NCBI GenBank assembly: GCA_003833135.1
Contig: QZLH01000296.1
Location: 40,857 to 104,856 of the forward strand
DNA from: Oehlia diaphana
Lineage: Eukaryota > Glomeromycota > Glomeromycetes > Glomerales > Glomeraceae
Length of the DNA stretch: 64,000 nt
Direction: 5' to 3'
In this document: in pieces, positions 35,252 to 47,523 of the stretch
Layout of the letters: each line of letters begins with the position of its first letter
Numbering within the stretch: the stretch's first letter is position 1
The notes under the pieces: model-generated
Database searches by the model: none
Seen by the model: only the letters and a program-made list of their open reading frames with translations
Told to the model about the DNA's origin: nothing
Position numbers and translations under genes: made by a program

Positions 35252-38200
35252 TCATGAAATTTTCATATTACGTTTGAATATACTTTGCATATAAATGTCC
35301 ATTGTTTTACCAATCCATGAATCTCTAACATGTAATATAATAAGCCATGTTATAAATCCTAGTGAGGAAAAATATAATAAATATGTATATCTTACTCCAT
35401 ATAATAATGAATAAATAGTTATTATTAACAGTATTGCATTAGTTACAAATCCTGATTTTCTACAAAATTATTTAAAAATAAATTAGAATCGATCGAAAGA
35501 ATCAAAAAAAAAAAAAAAAAAAGAAAAAAAATTTTTTTTTTTAACACCTTCCGGTTGATCTAGGCAGCATTTTTCCATTGGTTATAATTTCAACATAAAA
35601 TATGATTGGCGCTATGGCCAATATACTATGATCCCATGAAAATGGCGCAAACCAATTAACTGACATATTTCTTATCCATACCATTAACACAGGTACATTA
35701 AATGGCAATAACATAAAAAATAAGATTAATATTGATTGTAAATAATGATAATTATCCCAACTTTCTTGCACACATGTCGATTTATACTAAAAAATTTATT
35801 AAAAATAATAAAAAAATATCAGTACAAATTAAAAATAAGAAAAATGAACAAACAACTTTCTTACCACTGATCGAGCAATTATTAAAGACTTTACACAGGA
35901 TGAAATTTGCACCAGAAATGCGACAATAAACGCGAATTGGTACGGAACAAAAGAAGCAACAAGAATAAAAAGTATTAACGTTATTATTACATGCCTTCGC
36001 AATCTTGACTTCGATTCCGAAGGCCTATATATAAAACTTTACGTCAATTTATTTTTACATAATTAACATCAGATCAACTCATAAATAACTTACCTATTAA
36101 CTATATTTTTTACAAATAAATCCCGTCGACTCATAAATACAGCAGCTCCAGCCAAAACTCTTACAATAAATGCTAATAATATCCAACTAACTATAGTTAT
36201 TCCAATACTCATTATAAAAAATAACGGCGGTAGAAACCAGAAAAATGGATCCTGATTTCCAAGTAATGTATCATTCACATTAAATGCCGATTTGGCTTTA
36301 ATAGCTTTTTGCATGTCTCCTGATGCATAATCCATCGGAAATAAATCTGCTAATGAATATGTTTTTGAAGCTCGAGTAACTGATTGGTAAATAGACAATG
36401 CTGACACAAAAATAATAAATTTCAAGAATGTTTGTCGAATGAAAAGTGCTAACCCATGCCCGAAGCTTATAAAGGTCTCTGCAAAAAATGAAAAATAAAG
36501 TAAACAAAAAGAGAATATCTTAAAATAATAACACTAATAATTATAATTAAATAACTTGCCACCACGATCGTACTCTCTAAATTGTGTCCTTAAAGTCATA
36601 ATCACAATTATGAAAGGAAAAGCAACGAGAACAGTTTGAAATCGCATAATTATTTTACCAAGACTTCCATAAAAATCCCATTCAATATCAATTGATAATG
36701 GAATTGAACACGTAGGATCCATCCAAAATTGTAATTCAAGTCCTCTACGAAAATTAGGCGCACTAACAGGTGTCACAAAAGGAGACTGTCCATGAATGTT
36801 CAAATCCGCATTATCGACGTTGACCAGAAATTTAGATTCGTACATGGACGAAATAGATTGACGTGCAAATGTTGCAAAATGTTCTAAAAACAATAACCAT
36901 ATTAATATATTAATAAATAAACTACATTACCTAAAGATTATTGAAACCGTTGTTTTACCTACACATCCCACACGTCGAACTGATATTTTATATGTCATTA
37001 AACTACTATCAATAATTGGAATATGCAAATAAGATACCATGGTTTGATGTTCAGGAAATTCATCAATATGAATGCCATCAATTATAAGATCTGAACGGTC
37101 AAAATAATGTATTTTACTTCATAGATTATTATTTTTTTTTTCAAAAAAAAAAAAAAGAAAAAGAAAAGATTTACAACCTTTCATAGACGAGTTATTTAAT
37201 TCCATAATCGTTAATCTTTCATCAAAGAATTCTCCAATTAAGAATCCTTCCATAGAAACTTTATTATAAAACATAATAGCAATATATTGATAATCTCCCA
37301 GATCACTGACATTTAATTTTAAATAATTGAAGGTTAAACCAGAAAATGGATGTTTCAAATCTCTTCTTGAAGCTGGCAATAAAGATGCCTCATTAGATGC
37401 TATGTGGCAAGAAAGTCTTGGTGCTGTGGGTAAATCTATGTTTAAAGATAGATCTTTTTTATTTTGCTGATCGGGAACCTCTGTTGGCATAACATCACAT
37501 AAAAGAATTTCTATTCCAGGATTTTTTGACAAGTATTGATCAGTCAATAAAGAAAATGTTGAAAGTGGTTCTGGTGGTGGTATTGGCATTAAATATACTT
37601 GTGTTGTTAGGTTTAAATGATTTAAAACTATTCTCTGGCCTATGTTTAAAAATTTGTGGGGCACCTTCTCCAAATTTACTATTCCAAAAAATTCTAATTG
37701 ATAAACAAATTTAAATTCATGTACATTAAGAAAAATTATTACTTTTTAAAAAGAAACTTATAATTTAATTACCTCTTTTTGACTTATTCAATCCTAAATC
37801 AATTGGATCTTCAAGTCCGGTTAAATAAAATTTTCGAAATGCCGCCATCCTTTCTGCGCTTGGTTTCGTTTGCCCGGAGCGCCTAATATCAACAATACTC
37901 AATAAAGAGGTCGCTACAACCTTGACTAATTGCTCGCACCATAGAATGGCTTGGTGATCCATAGAAGTCCATACATTAGGAATAGATGTAGTAAAAACAG
38001 TGAAGCCATGAGATGCAGGAACGATTGAGTTTATATTTGCAGAATCTGAACATACGACAGTATCCAAATTCCCACCGGCAATAGATATCAAAGTAACTTC
38101 CGCCAAAGAATTTTCGGAAGTTGCACTCTGAGAATATCCATTTCTCCAGAACTCATTAATATCGGTGTAAATCTTACTTATTTGCCAATCAAATGGGGCA

Positions 38201-39263
38201 GGAGGTAAAACATGTGGTGTTGCAAATGTCAAAATGGTGTTTATGGATCCAGGTTGATAATTTGGCATCGTAAATAAAGTTCTAGCAACTACACCGCCCA
38301 TTGAATGTCCGACTATAATAACAGAAGTCGGATCCGGATGCGGTGAATTAGTATTCAGAATTTTTCGTGTTGACGGATACAGTGATAAAATATATCGAAT
38401 AGCATCATTAAGATATTCCGCCTGCTCATTCAGAGAATGTCCATGAAGTGCAGAAAATTCTTCATTAAAATCAACTATGATGTGATGTCAAAGAATAAAA
38501 AACTATCTTGAATAAATAAAAGTATAAATCAATGCGATAAAATCAGATTCTTTACCTGTAAAAAAATCAAGTGCTCTAACTCCCATCTCTAATGATCTCT
38601 GATCTCTCGAAACAATTTCGGAGAAAATTTTTGATGTCTCTGAAGCTATTGAACGAACTTGTTTATAGCTACCAGCATTGCCTGGAATAAAAAGGGCTGG
38701 AATGCCGGTTGGCTTTTTGTTGAAAAAGATTTAGATAAATTTTTATTCATTTTAAATTGTCTAATTTTTTAACAACGATTTCGTACCTGATCATTAGAAT
38801 CGTATACTCTGTCTCTGTATAGATACAAGCCATACTTTCCGGCAAATTTTGATTGTTCACTATCAAAGTTATCATGTTTGATGAACCAAGGGTACATTCT
38901 CGAAACATGACACCCTTTGGAGTCTTTTTGACGGTTAAAAAATGAATCCATAATCATTCCAACCAAAATAATTGTTAATACTCCTATAATTATCATGGAG
39001 TAAGAAAATGAAAGTGAAGCTGAAGCATTTCGCATTGATAATGAAGCACTAAGTTTCCGCGGGGTAGAAGAATATCTTATAAAAGAGTTTGTCAAAGTTT
39101 GAATATTACTTGGAAAATTATTATTTAAAAGTGCTGAATTCTCCGATGATGCTGGAGAAGGAGTTCTATCTCCCTGATGTTGTTCGTTTTGTGAGGTGTC
39201 GACTTCATAACGAGGTGACTTTATTTCGAGTGATTCTCGCTCTTCCGTTTCAAGAAAACCCAT
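35252..39263 (-). CDS. BST1: GPI inositol-deacylase PGAP1/Bst1
   Basis: ER lipase that removes the acyl chain from the inositol of GPI anchors, needed for export and quality control of GPI proteins. Start ATG 39263 ([20 protein letters not shown]). A cytosolic Ser-rich region, then a membrane segment ([19 protein letters not shown]), and luminal [16 protein letters not shown], a hallmark. The lipase core has [20 protein letters not shown], and the catalytic Ser in [29 protein letters not shown] carries the family's conserved His region. The C-terminal third has several hydrophobic segments, finishing [19 protein letters not shown] and FKRNMKIS, stop TGA 35252-35254. About a dozen exons in full order; inner exon borders in 35.5-37 kb are approximate. 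Confidence 0.93.
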
Positions 39264-39648
39264 TAAAAGTTTTTTTTCTTTTTTCTTTTTTAAGTTCTAT
39301 GATACTGCCACTTGAGCTTTCCACCTCCTTCGAACCATGAGATAAATTTCAATAATTTTATCTTTATCTGTAAATTTTAAGGTTGAAACGGAAACACAAA
39401 GGCGACTCTTAATGTACAGTTCTGGAAGTGTTCTGGATAAATTTACCAACAGAAAAAAAATTTCTCCACAAAATACACGAAAAAAATCTTTAATCCGACA
39501 CCATTTATCGAAGGTGGGCGTGGCAATTTAGATATTTACTGATGATCTATGCACTTGATCAAATTGATAGTATAAATTATTGATAAATTTGATAAATTTT
39601 AAAAAATTTAACGTCTGCTTAGCTCATTAATATTAATTTTTAACGAGC
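39264..39648. other. Divergent promoter region between BST1 and AP-3 beta
   Basis: 385 bases between two divergently transcribed membrane-traffic genes. Pyrimidine-rich sequence near the BST1 start (39268-39300) and AT-rich sequence near the AP-3 start. No repeat or small gene was recognised. Confidence 0.5.
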
Positions 39649-42600
39649 ATGTCAGAATACTTATCAAAAGCGGCTGCTTTTGCGCAAAATGCAGCCAAAT
39701 TATCTAAAAAAGTTTCGGAAGGTATTGTGGAAAATGCGCGTGAATTTGGGCTGGAAGCTACTTCCTCAGGTCATTATTTTGATACTTCCGAGGAAAAAAT
39801 GAGAGATATTAAGCGACAGTTAGATTCAAGGCATGACAGAGAGAAAATGGATGGGCTGAAAAGACTGATCGCGGTATGTATTAATAAGAGATATTATTCA
39901 TGGAAAGAAAAAATTTCCGGAATAATCTGCCAAGTTTAATTGAACGCGTATTTATACCTATAAAAACAATATAATAAAAAAAAATCCCGAAATTAAACTA
40001 AATTTTAGATGATCTCTAAAGGACGTGATGTATCCGAATTCTTTCCTGATGTTGTAAAGAATGTGGCATCTCAAAACCTCGAAATTCGTAAACTAGTGTA
40101 TATATATCTCCTTCGATATGCTGAGCAAGAACCTGATCTTGCACTTTTATCAATCAATACCTTTCAGAAAGATTTGACTGATCAAAACCAGTTAATCAGA
40201 GCGATGGCCTTACGAGTTATGTCTGGTATCCGAGTGCCCGTTATAAGTCCTATAGTATTATTGGCAATTAAGAAATGTGTGACTGATTTATCAGCATATG
40301 TAAGAAAGACTGCAGCCCACGCAATTCCAAAGTGTTATAGGTATTGTAATTTTATCATTTTATTATTGTTGTTTAAGCATTTATATTCTATTGCTCCATT
40401 CATTTACTCATTTTTCAATAGTTTGGATCCTTCCCAGAAAGATGCTTTGGTTGATATAATCACTACCCTACTAAAAGATAATTCTTCATTTACAATTGGA
40501 AGTGTAATAATGGCTTTTAATGAAGTTTGTCCTCATAGATTTGATTTAATTCATCCACATTTTCGAAAATTATGCCGGATGTTAATTGATGCTGATGAAT
40601 GGGGGCAAGTTGCTATTATTGGATTATTATTAAGATACGCTAGGTATGAGCACTATATGCATTTTATATTTAACACGTATGATATTAAAATAGGGAATTG
40701 CTTTTATGGTACATAGGACTCAATTCTTGAATCCAAATCCTAATGTAAGTCAAAGATTCACAATTTAATATAATTTGATATAAGCTTTTCCTGTATTAAC
40801 GATATTTTGTCTTGAAGGAACCACGTGCATCTAAAAAGAAAAGATCAAGAGCTTTTTATTCGGATGAGGATTCAGAAAAGTCAGATGATTCCCTTGAAAA
40901 TTCGTTTATCCTTGATCCAGATCATGAGTTACTGTTGCGATCTTGTCTTCCACTCTTGCAAAGCCGAAATAGTGCTGTACTGTGATAACTATTTGAATTA
41001 TAAAATTGCAAGTTCTTTTACCTAAAAGCATTAATTTTTATTCTAAGTAATCGTTTTTTAATATCTGCAGGTGGTTCTTTCAGTTGCGAAAATTTTCTAT
41101 CATTTGGCTCCAGTTGAAGAAACATATAAATTGAGTAGGCCCCTTGTGAGGTTACTACGTAGTCATCGAGAAATTCAATACGTTGTACTGGCAAATATCG
41201 CTACTATGGCAACCCAAAGACCAGTATGTAGAGAATAATTTATTTTCATTTTTCTCATATTCATTATACTAATTTTTCATGGTAACTCGAATAGCATCTG
41301 TTTGAACCTCACCTTCAGCAATTTTTTGTTCGCTCAACAGATTCAGCTTTTATTCGAAATCTTAAATTGGAAATTATGACATTAATTGCAACTGAAAACA
41401 ATATCACGGTTCTTCTTAGAGAATTGCAGGAATATGTCAAAAGTCCTAACAAGGAATTTGCGACTGCGGCTATTCAAGCTATTGGCCGATGTGCAATCGG
41501 GATGCCAGATATGGCGGAAAGTTGCCTTAGTGGGTTGATGAAATTGCTGTGGAGTAAGAATGGTAAATTTTTATTTACAAGAATATCATTATATTAAAAT
41601 GATTAATTATTCATCTCTGTATTTCCTTAATTTAAGATGCTGTTGTTGCAGAATCTGTTGTAGTTATCAAAAGACTTTTACAATTAAGGCCTCAGGATAA
41701 TGCAGATTTAATCATACAACTGACTAAAGCACTTGATCAAATTACTGTGCCAATGGCTCGAGCTAGCATATTTTGGCTAGTCGGTCAATATGCTCAAAAC
41801 CTTGAAAAAGTTGCTCCAGACGTACTTAGGAATTCTGCTAAATCCTTCATAAATGAGGATGATATAGTTAAACTACAGATTATCAATTTAGGCGCAAAAT
41901 TATATTCACTTAATCCATCAGATCAGGTTCTTAACTTGCTTTTCCAATATGTTCTCAATCTTGCACGATATGATCTGAACTATGATATCAGGGATCGCGC
42001 AAGACTTCTGCGAGGTTTAATTTTGAAAAATGAACAGAAGGATGTAACATCTGATAATGGAGAAATTGAGGAAGCACTGTCTTCTAATTCAATTAAAAGT
42101 AATATTTTGAAAGAGAATTTAAAACAAATTCTTCTATGTGAAAAAGAAGCTCCGTCCGAAGAGAGTCCATCTGCAGGTTTATATTTCATTTTTCAGAACG
42201 TGCAAAGTATTCACGAAAAGTACATATATCACGTAATGAATTTACCTGATTTATAATATGATTTTGTTTTTTTAAAGGGCGAGATCGTTTCACCATTGGA
42301 TCAATGGCTCTCGTCCTAAATCATTCTATACCTGGCTATGAGCCATTGCCTGATTGGCCGACTGAAAAACCTGATGGCTCGGCACGGAACAATTTGGTAA
42401 TTTAATAAAACACTATATATTTTATATTTATATAATTTTCATTTAAGGACAACCATTATATTTAGGATGAAACATACAGCCGATCACAGGCTGTGAAAGG
42501 GTTCGGAAGCGATTCGTTTGGTGGTTATACACCATCTATTTACGATAAGCCTTTAAACACTAATAACCGAAAAGAGGTATATGACCTTGACCGCTTTTAT

Positions 42601-43008
42601 GATTCAGAAAATTCTTCAGACGATGATAGTTTACGTGCAAAAACTTCAGGTTTGTATGATTTAAAATTCAGCACACCTATTCAAATTTATCATATTCTAA
42701 ACTTTATAAATTACTTACCAAAATTAGGTCTTCGTTATGATTCTATCGGAGACGAAACTTCAGAAAATGAGGAAGACGATGATGAGGAGACAAGTGATGA
42801 TGATGAGAGTGAGGGTGAGAGTGAGGGTGAGAGTGAGGGTGAGAGTGAGGATGAGAGTGAATCCTCCGAAGGGGAAGAAGATGAAGAAACAAATGAAGAA
42901 GAAACATCAGAGGAAGAGGGGGAGGGGGAGGAGGAAGAAGAACAAGAATTATTATTGGAAAAGACAAGAGAAAAAGGGAAGGTGCGGGAAACGCCCAAGT
43001 CGCGTTAA
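39649..43008 (+). CDS. APL6: AP-3 adaptor complex subunit beta
   Basis: Large subunit of the AP-3 coat, which sorts cargo from Golgi/endosomes to vacuole or lysosome. Start ATG 39649 ([20 protein letters not shown]). The adaptin trunk follows: [77 protein letters not shown]-type [29 protein letters not shown] and [16 protein letters not shown] hinge with [13 protein letters not shown] acidic serine stretches, as in beta-3, follows. The C-terminus is an extreme Glu/Ser/Asp run encoded partly by a 12-base tandem repeat, then KVRETPKSR and TAA 43006-43008. No C-terminal ear domain is visible, so the protein is shorter than animal AP3B (about 870 residues estimated). About ten exons. Confidence 0.93.
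42805..42858 (+). repeat. 12-base tandem repeat GAGAGTGAGGGT in AP-3 beta
   Basis: Three exact units (42805-42840), a fourth with one change (GAGAGTGAGGAT, 42841-42852) and a partial fifth. Each unit encodes Glu-Ser-Glu-Gly, extending the acidic tail. Being a multiple of three, copy-number change keeps frame, so length variation between isolates is plausible. Confidence 0.9.
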
Positions 43009-43266
43009 TTATTTAACTTTTCAAAAGAACTTTATAAAAAACACATTTGTATTGGAACGTATAGATTTCACTATAGAAATAGCATATATTAATAATTACT
43101 ATTTATTTACTGATATAATTTTCAATATTTTGTTACACTGATTAAACATAATCATAACCGATTTAGGATTTTAATCAAATTATTGAAATCAACTGTTTTC
43201 CATTAACTTCCTTTTTTTAAAAAAAAGAAAAAGAAACAAAAAAAGGAACCCTAAATAAAATGAAGT

Positions 43267-43710
43267 TTATGTTGGCCTTGCAGGAGTAGCTGAACCTGCA
43301 GCAGGTCTAATAGCTATTATTTGACTTGGTTGTTGTCGGAATTGTGCTCTGAATTGTTCACGACTTCTTTCCTGAGCTGTTATTGGTTGAGAAAATTTAG
43401 CCGATTTAATATAAAAATAAGTGCATCAACTTAGTTAATACTCACGATTATATTGAAGGAGTTTAGAGATCAAATCGGTGTGAGTTAAGATCATACGCCG
43501 ACAACAATATCTTTGAAGTCCGATCGCGTCCATTGCAGAGCTTTTCAAATATTAATTTAACTGGCAAATATAACACGTTTTTGGAAGAAAATTGTTTATA
43601 CAAAGGAAAAATTACCCTTCAGTATAGTCATTTTCCAACATCGTTTGATATAACTCCCATTTATTTCCTATGACTTTTCCGCAAGAAAAACAACGTACCG
43701 GGATTATCAT
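43267..43710 (-). CDS. RPB10: RNA polymerases I, II and III subunit RPABC5 (Rpb10) with C-terminal extension
   Basis: Shared zinc-binding subunit of all three nuclear RNA polymerases. Start ATG 43710 ([20 protein letters not shown]). Zinc ligands are the CFSC pair and the CC pair in [17 protein letters not shown]; the YTEG motif is split by the first intron. Rpb10 is normally about 65-70 residues, ending near LLxYN/AP. Here the second intron joins YN to [36 protein letters not shown] and TAA 43267-43269, giving about 99 residues. Three exons. The core is certain; the roughly 30-residue Gln/Arg/Ala-rich tail is unusual and depends on the last splice. Without that splice the frame would pass through the donor and end early. 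Confidence 0.93.
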
Positions 43711-44129
43711 TTTTGTTTAGATAAAAAAAAAAGCAACCAATACTTAATAAATTTTCTGACCAATCATGATTAGATTGATCAGCATTCGATTTTTTAAATT
43801 TCTCTCGGTGAGACGAATAGTTGTGGAGGGAATACGGTGACATTTGGCGGTGTGTAACATAATGTGTGTGAAGCGTACTCAGGTGATGAATAGTGTCTCG
43901 GCCCACTCTGGATCACGTGTTTGGCCCGTCGTGTTATTTGTCACTTGAGTAAACTGTCACATAGGTGACCGTACTCCACTCATCATCCCCACCGGACTCC
44001 ACAACTTTCCGTATCACACTGTATTTCTTGGCACCGTAAATATTTTAAATCGCTTTTCAAGAAAAGCTAAACTATTTGCTCATTATTATTTAACTTTTTT
44101 TAATTTATTTATAAAATTTTTTATTACAG
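43711..44129. other. Region upstream of RPB10 and before the PNO1 fragment
   Basis: Contains the RPB10 promoter. A relatively GC-richer patch from about 43800 to 44040 has GTG/CAC-rich words (GGCGGTGTGTAACATAATGTG, CATCCCCACCGGACTCC) unlike the surrounding AT-rich DNA. No coding likeness was recognised. Confidence 0.45.
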
Positions 44130-44252
44130 TAAAAAAATTAGAAGGGGATCATTTATCTCGTGCAATTGGACGTATAGCGGGTAAAAATGGCAAAGTGAAG
44201 TTTGCTATTGAGAATGCATCAAAAACAAGGATTGTATTAGCAGACGGGCATT
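44130..44252 (+). pseudogene. Orphan exon of PNO1/DIM2 (KH-domain ribosome biogenesis factor)
   Basis: Frame-correct translation gives VKKLEGDHLSRAIGRIAGKN then GKVKFAIENASKTRIVLAD. This is the highly conserved stretch of PNO1 (GDHLSRAIGRIAGKGGKTKF... in other eukaryotes). A normal-looking acceptor (TTTTTTATTACAG) precedes it. Downstream the frame continues GHCLFSLYLSYNID then stop, without the expected KIHILG segment, and no further PNO1 exons were found on either side within several kilobases. It is best read as a fragment left by a duplication or a partial copy. A real gene spread over very long introns is less likely. Confidence 0.78.
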
Positions 44253-45493
44253 GTTTGTTCAGCCTTTATTTATCCTATAATATTGACTGACAAATAATAT
44301 TCACTGTAGGCAGACATTGAAGCCTAATAATTGCGCGCTTCTTCTAACCTTGTCATAAAGTTCTAAAAAAAGACTGTCAAATCGCAAACGACGTCTGACA
44401 TCTTGTTCATCTTGATAAGAGCATGACAGAGACAAGAAACCATTGACTCAACTTGCCGCTCAAAATTCTAAAATAAGGCGCTCTTTAAAGATCATAAAGT
44501 ACTCGAATTCATCATAAAAAAAACTAAATAAAGGATGGTTGCATTATTGCTTTCTTTATTGACTAACTCTGTACATCCCAAATTTTGGGTCTGATTTCTC
44601 TTTAGTCTCAAGACTTCATGTACTTATGAAGTACTTGAGCATGTTATTACATATTTCTATTCAAACTCGAGATCTGTCGAATTAATGAACTCAATAGCAA
44701 CAAACGTCATCATTTCTAAAGGAAAAGGTATATATGTTACAATAACTACGCTCACAAAAATTTGTTTTCATATTTAAAACTTTCTAAAGACATTATAATT
44801 ATTATTAATATCTTTTTCTGAACTGGCGTTTGTCTCCTCTATAAAAAAGATTATCAAATCAATTCATCATAAATAGGATAATCCCCTTCTCTTTCTATTG
44901 CATCATGAGCATCGTCAAAAGAACACATTTACTTCGATAGATCCAAAAGTTGATATTTAATAGAAAATTAGGATATTCGATATTTGTTTTGGTATATAAT
45001 ATGCTTAGACCTCGCTTGGGTCCATGTTATTCTCCGCAGAGAACTTCCTTGGTGACTTTGTATCTGCGTGGATGAGAGTCATATCTGAGATCCTTGTACT
45101 GGATGTTATCTATAAATGAAGACCGAAATATACGGTGGTGTAAATAAGCAATGATGGATAGGGATTTAATGGCGCTCGAAGATTTTTCTTTAGCTCTGTT
45201 TGATGGGACTGTTTGTATATAGTGCTATATAGTGCATTTACAGTAATTACTATTTTATTATGTTATTAACGATCAATTCAACCCATCCTAATATCTTAAT
45301 AATCAAATTTACTAATTAGTCAATAATGTTAAAATTTGTCAAATAAGGAAAATTGGCCAATTAATGTCGCAAGTTAATCGTTACAAAGAAACCATAAAAA
45401 ATTTTTTATTAGAAATATAATAAAAAAAATATCAAGATAAAAATTTTTGGTTTTTTATACATTTTTTACTATTATTAATGGAAACCGATGATT
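44253..45493. other. Gene-poor stretch between PNO1 fragment and RPS27
   Basis: About 1.2 kb with mixed composition. A partial palindrome (CAAGACTTCATGTAC, then GTACTTATGAAGTACTTG) lies near 44610-44640. TATAGTGCTATATAGTGCA is near 45220. A minus-strand open stretch ending at 45027 reads like protein (see findings). It may be relics of mobile or duplicated DNA. No intact gene was recognised. Confidence 0.45.
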
Positions 45494-46074
45494 TTAACCT
45501 ATTTTTCTTCGAAAAGAACAACCTATATAATAACCATGAGAATCGAGTTAGAAATTTATTTAACTTCATTTAATTAATTCTCATCAAACTATACCCTCAG
45601 TTAGACGAGCACGACCACCAGTTGGTTGGCATAATACATTGGCACAAGAACCACACAGCACGACAGTCTGAGCATGACTAAATACGGTTGTGATACTAAA
45701 ACAACCTATAATCATTATGAGAAATTAGTAAGAAAATGATCGAAAAAATTAAAAAATTAAATCTTATTTTGTAGTATACCTGGACATTTTACGTCCATGA
45801 AATAAGAGTTTGGACTTTGCACAAGTCTCTTAAGTTTGTGCTGGCGCTTTTCGCATTCAGGAGTTGGATTGAGAAGATCTACAGTTAACTATTTTACATA
45901 ATAAAAAAAGTTGTTAAGCTAATTAGAACTTGATTTAAATTTATAGTAATGTCTAAGCCGGGATTTAACATTAAATGGAGGATCTAAAAATTGGTATAAT
46001 CCCAATTTTTAATGCCAACCATCAAAAAATTCTTTCAATGAAATCAAAAATTAATCATTAATACACACCACCAT
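45494..46074 (-). CDS. RPS27: 40S ribosomal protein S27 (eS27)
   Basis: Small-subunit protein with a C4 zinc finger. Four exons join in frame to 84 residues. A 6-base exon ATGGTG (46069-46074) is followed by 45780-45888 ([37 protein letters not shown]), 45595-45705 ([37 protein letters not shown]) and 45494-45522 ([11 protein letters not shown]). Zinc-ligand cysteines are CPGC and CGSC. The M-V-L-x-VDLLNP start matches the family, which supports the tiny first exon, though another upstream ATG could replace it. Too split to show as a long open frame. Confidence 0.92.
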
Positions 46075-46870
46075 GATTTATTTGTACTGTAGTGAAGAAC
46101 GAGAAATTTTAAATTGATTTCCAGATTTTTTAAATCCGATCAAACGTGATTTTTTTGAAACGTTAAATGATTTCGTCATCTAGTGTATTAGTAATGCACC
46201 AATAAATTACATTATTAACTATCCCCGATTAGTTAGGATCTAGAAAACATATTTCGATAAATGATTGGGTGTTCATTGTTTAAGTAAATTTGTCCTCTCC
46301 ACAAAACCTAAATAAATTCACCAACATTACAATACTCTATGCAGTGGTACTTTTATTAGCACAACGACCACGTGTAAAGAATAGAACAATAGCAAATTCT
46401 CTTTTTGTAGCCATTTAGTCTTTTTTAATGCGAGTTGATTTAGTTGATAATGGAGAGAACCATTACGTTTTCGATCAGACGATAGCGTAGATAATGAAAA
46501 AAGAATCGACAAAGCATTATACTAAGAATAAGTTCTTACAGATAGACAATTAAAATTGTTCGATATTCTCTAATTCTCATTTCAGACTTATTTACTTAAG
46601 TGACACAAGTGTATTACGTAACACATGTTTATTGACGATCCCGTCATCGACAGTTGAATGAAATTCTACTAGTTCTATTTGATCACAGTAGAATTGATAT
46701 AAAATGATCGGTTCTTTTTTCAGAAAAAACCTTTCAGCAAATTTATTTCTTGCTCTCTCTCTCTTTCTCTTAAGTTAAAAGAAAAAAAAGTTATTATTGT
46801 TTATTTAATAAAGAAAGAAATTATATTGTCTTTGTTTAGTAGTTTTTTATTTGAAATATTCATTTATAAA
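46075..46870. other. Divergent promoter region of RPS27 and the Gln/Thr-rich gene
   Basis: About 800 bases. A CT dinucleotide-rich tract (46753-46770) lies about 100 bases before the next start codon; such pyrimidine tracts are common in fungal core promoters. A 61-codon minus-strand frame (46327-46512) shows no family likeness. Confidence 0.5.
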
Positions 46871-47523
46871 ATGTCACCTTCGCGACAACAAACTACTCGT
46901 AACGAAGCAACAAAAGAAACTTATGATAATATGGATTCTGGAGAACAACAAAAAAATTTATCAACCCCTCGAAGTACAACAACGTTTTCCACTAATACCT
47001 CAAGTTCGCGTACAACAACAATGACTTCTCAGGAACAAAAAAGACAAGAACAGCAACAACAACTTGATAAAGAAGCAACAACAACAACAGTAAGTGCTCA
47101 ACAACAACAACAACAAACAGCAGGAAATTATTATAATTTCGATATTAATGCATTGGTACAAAGTGCATTAGCTCAAGCAAAAGTTGATCCGGAAGTAGTT
47201 AGAGCAGCTGCTCAGTTATTTGTTTTAGCAAATCAAGCTAGAAATCATGGATATTTAGTCGACGCAAATTCAAATGTCGTAGATGTTACTGCTGCTAATC
47301 GTTCTAGTGCTATGTCTTTATCTAATTTACTTCTACCTGATGAAGCTAATTCTTCTTCAAAAGCAACGGTATTTATTAAAATAATTAATTTTATATTTAA
47401 GTTTTTCTCTTTTACTGAAATTTCTCAAATCATTTTTTTTTGTTTATTAAGTAGAATGATGCTTCGTCGTTGCAAGATGATGGAGTTCATGATCATTTAA
47501 GAGAGGAGTTTGTCAAATTATGA
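46871..47523 (+). CDS. Hypothetical Gln/Thr/Ser-rich protein
   Basis: Not recognised. Start ATG 46871 (MSPSRQQTTRNEATKETYDN); earlier in-frame ATG at 46826 is less likely because it adds a Phe/Leu-rich leader from the AT-rich flank. The first 85 residues are low-complexity: Thr/Ser runs and Gln runs (QEQQQQL, SAQQQQQQT). A better-structured middle follows, FDINALVQSALAQAKVDPEV, VRAAAQLFVLANQARNHGYL, probably helical. An intron after SSSKAT joins to NDASSLQDDGVHDHLREEFV, stop TGA 47521-47523. About 195 residues. CAA-repeat coding suggests length variation. Possibly a regulatory or RNA-related protein, but nothing in the sequence proves it. Confidence 0.7.

Noticed and set aside
42735..42998. 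Antisense Ser/His/Pro-rich open frames opposite the AP-3 beta tail
   Set aside because: They are mirror images of the GAG/GAT-rich repeat coding on the plus strand.
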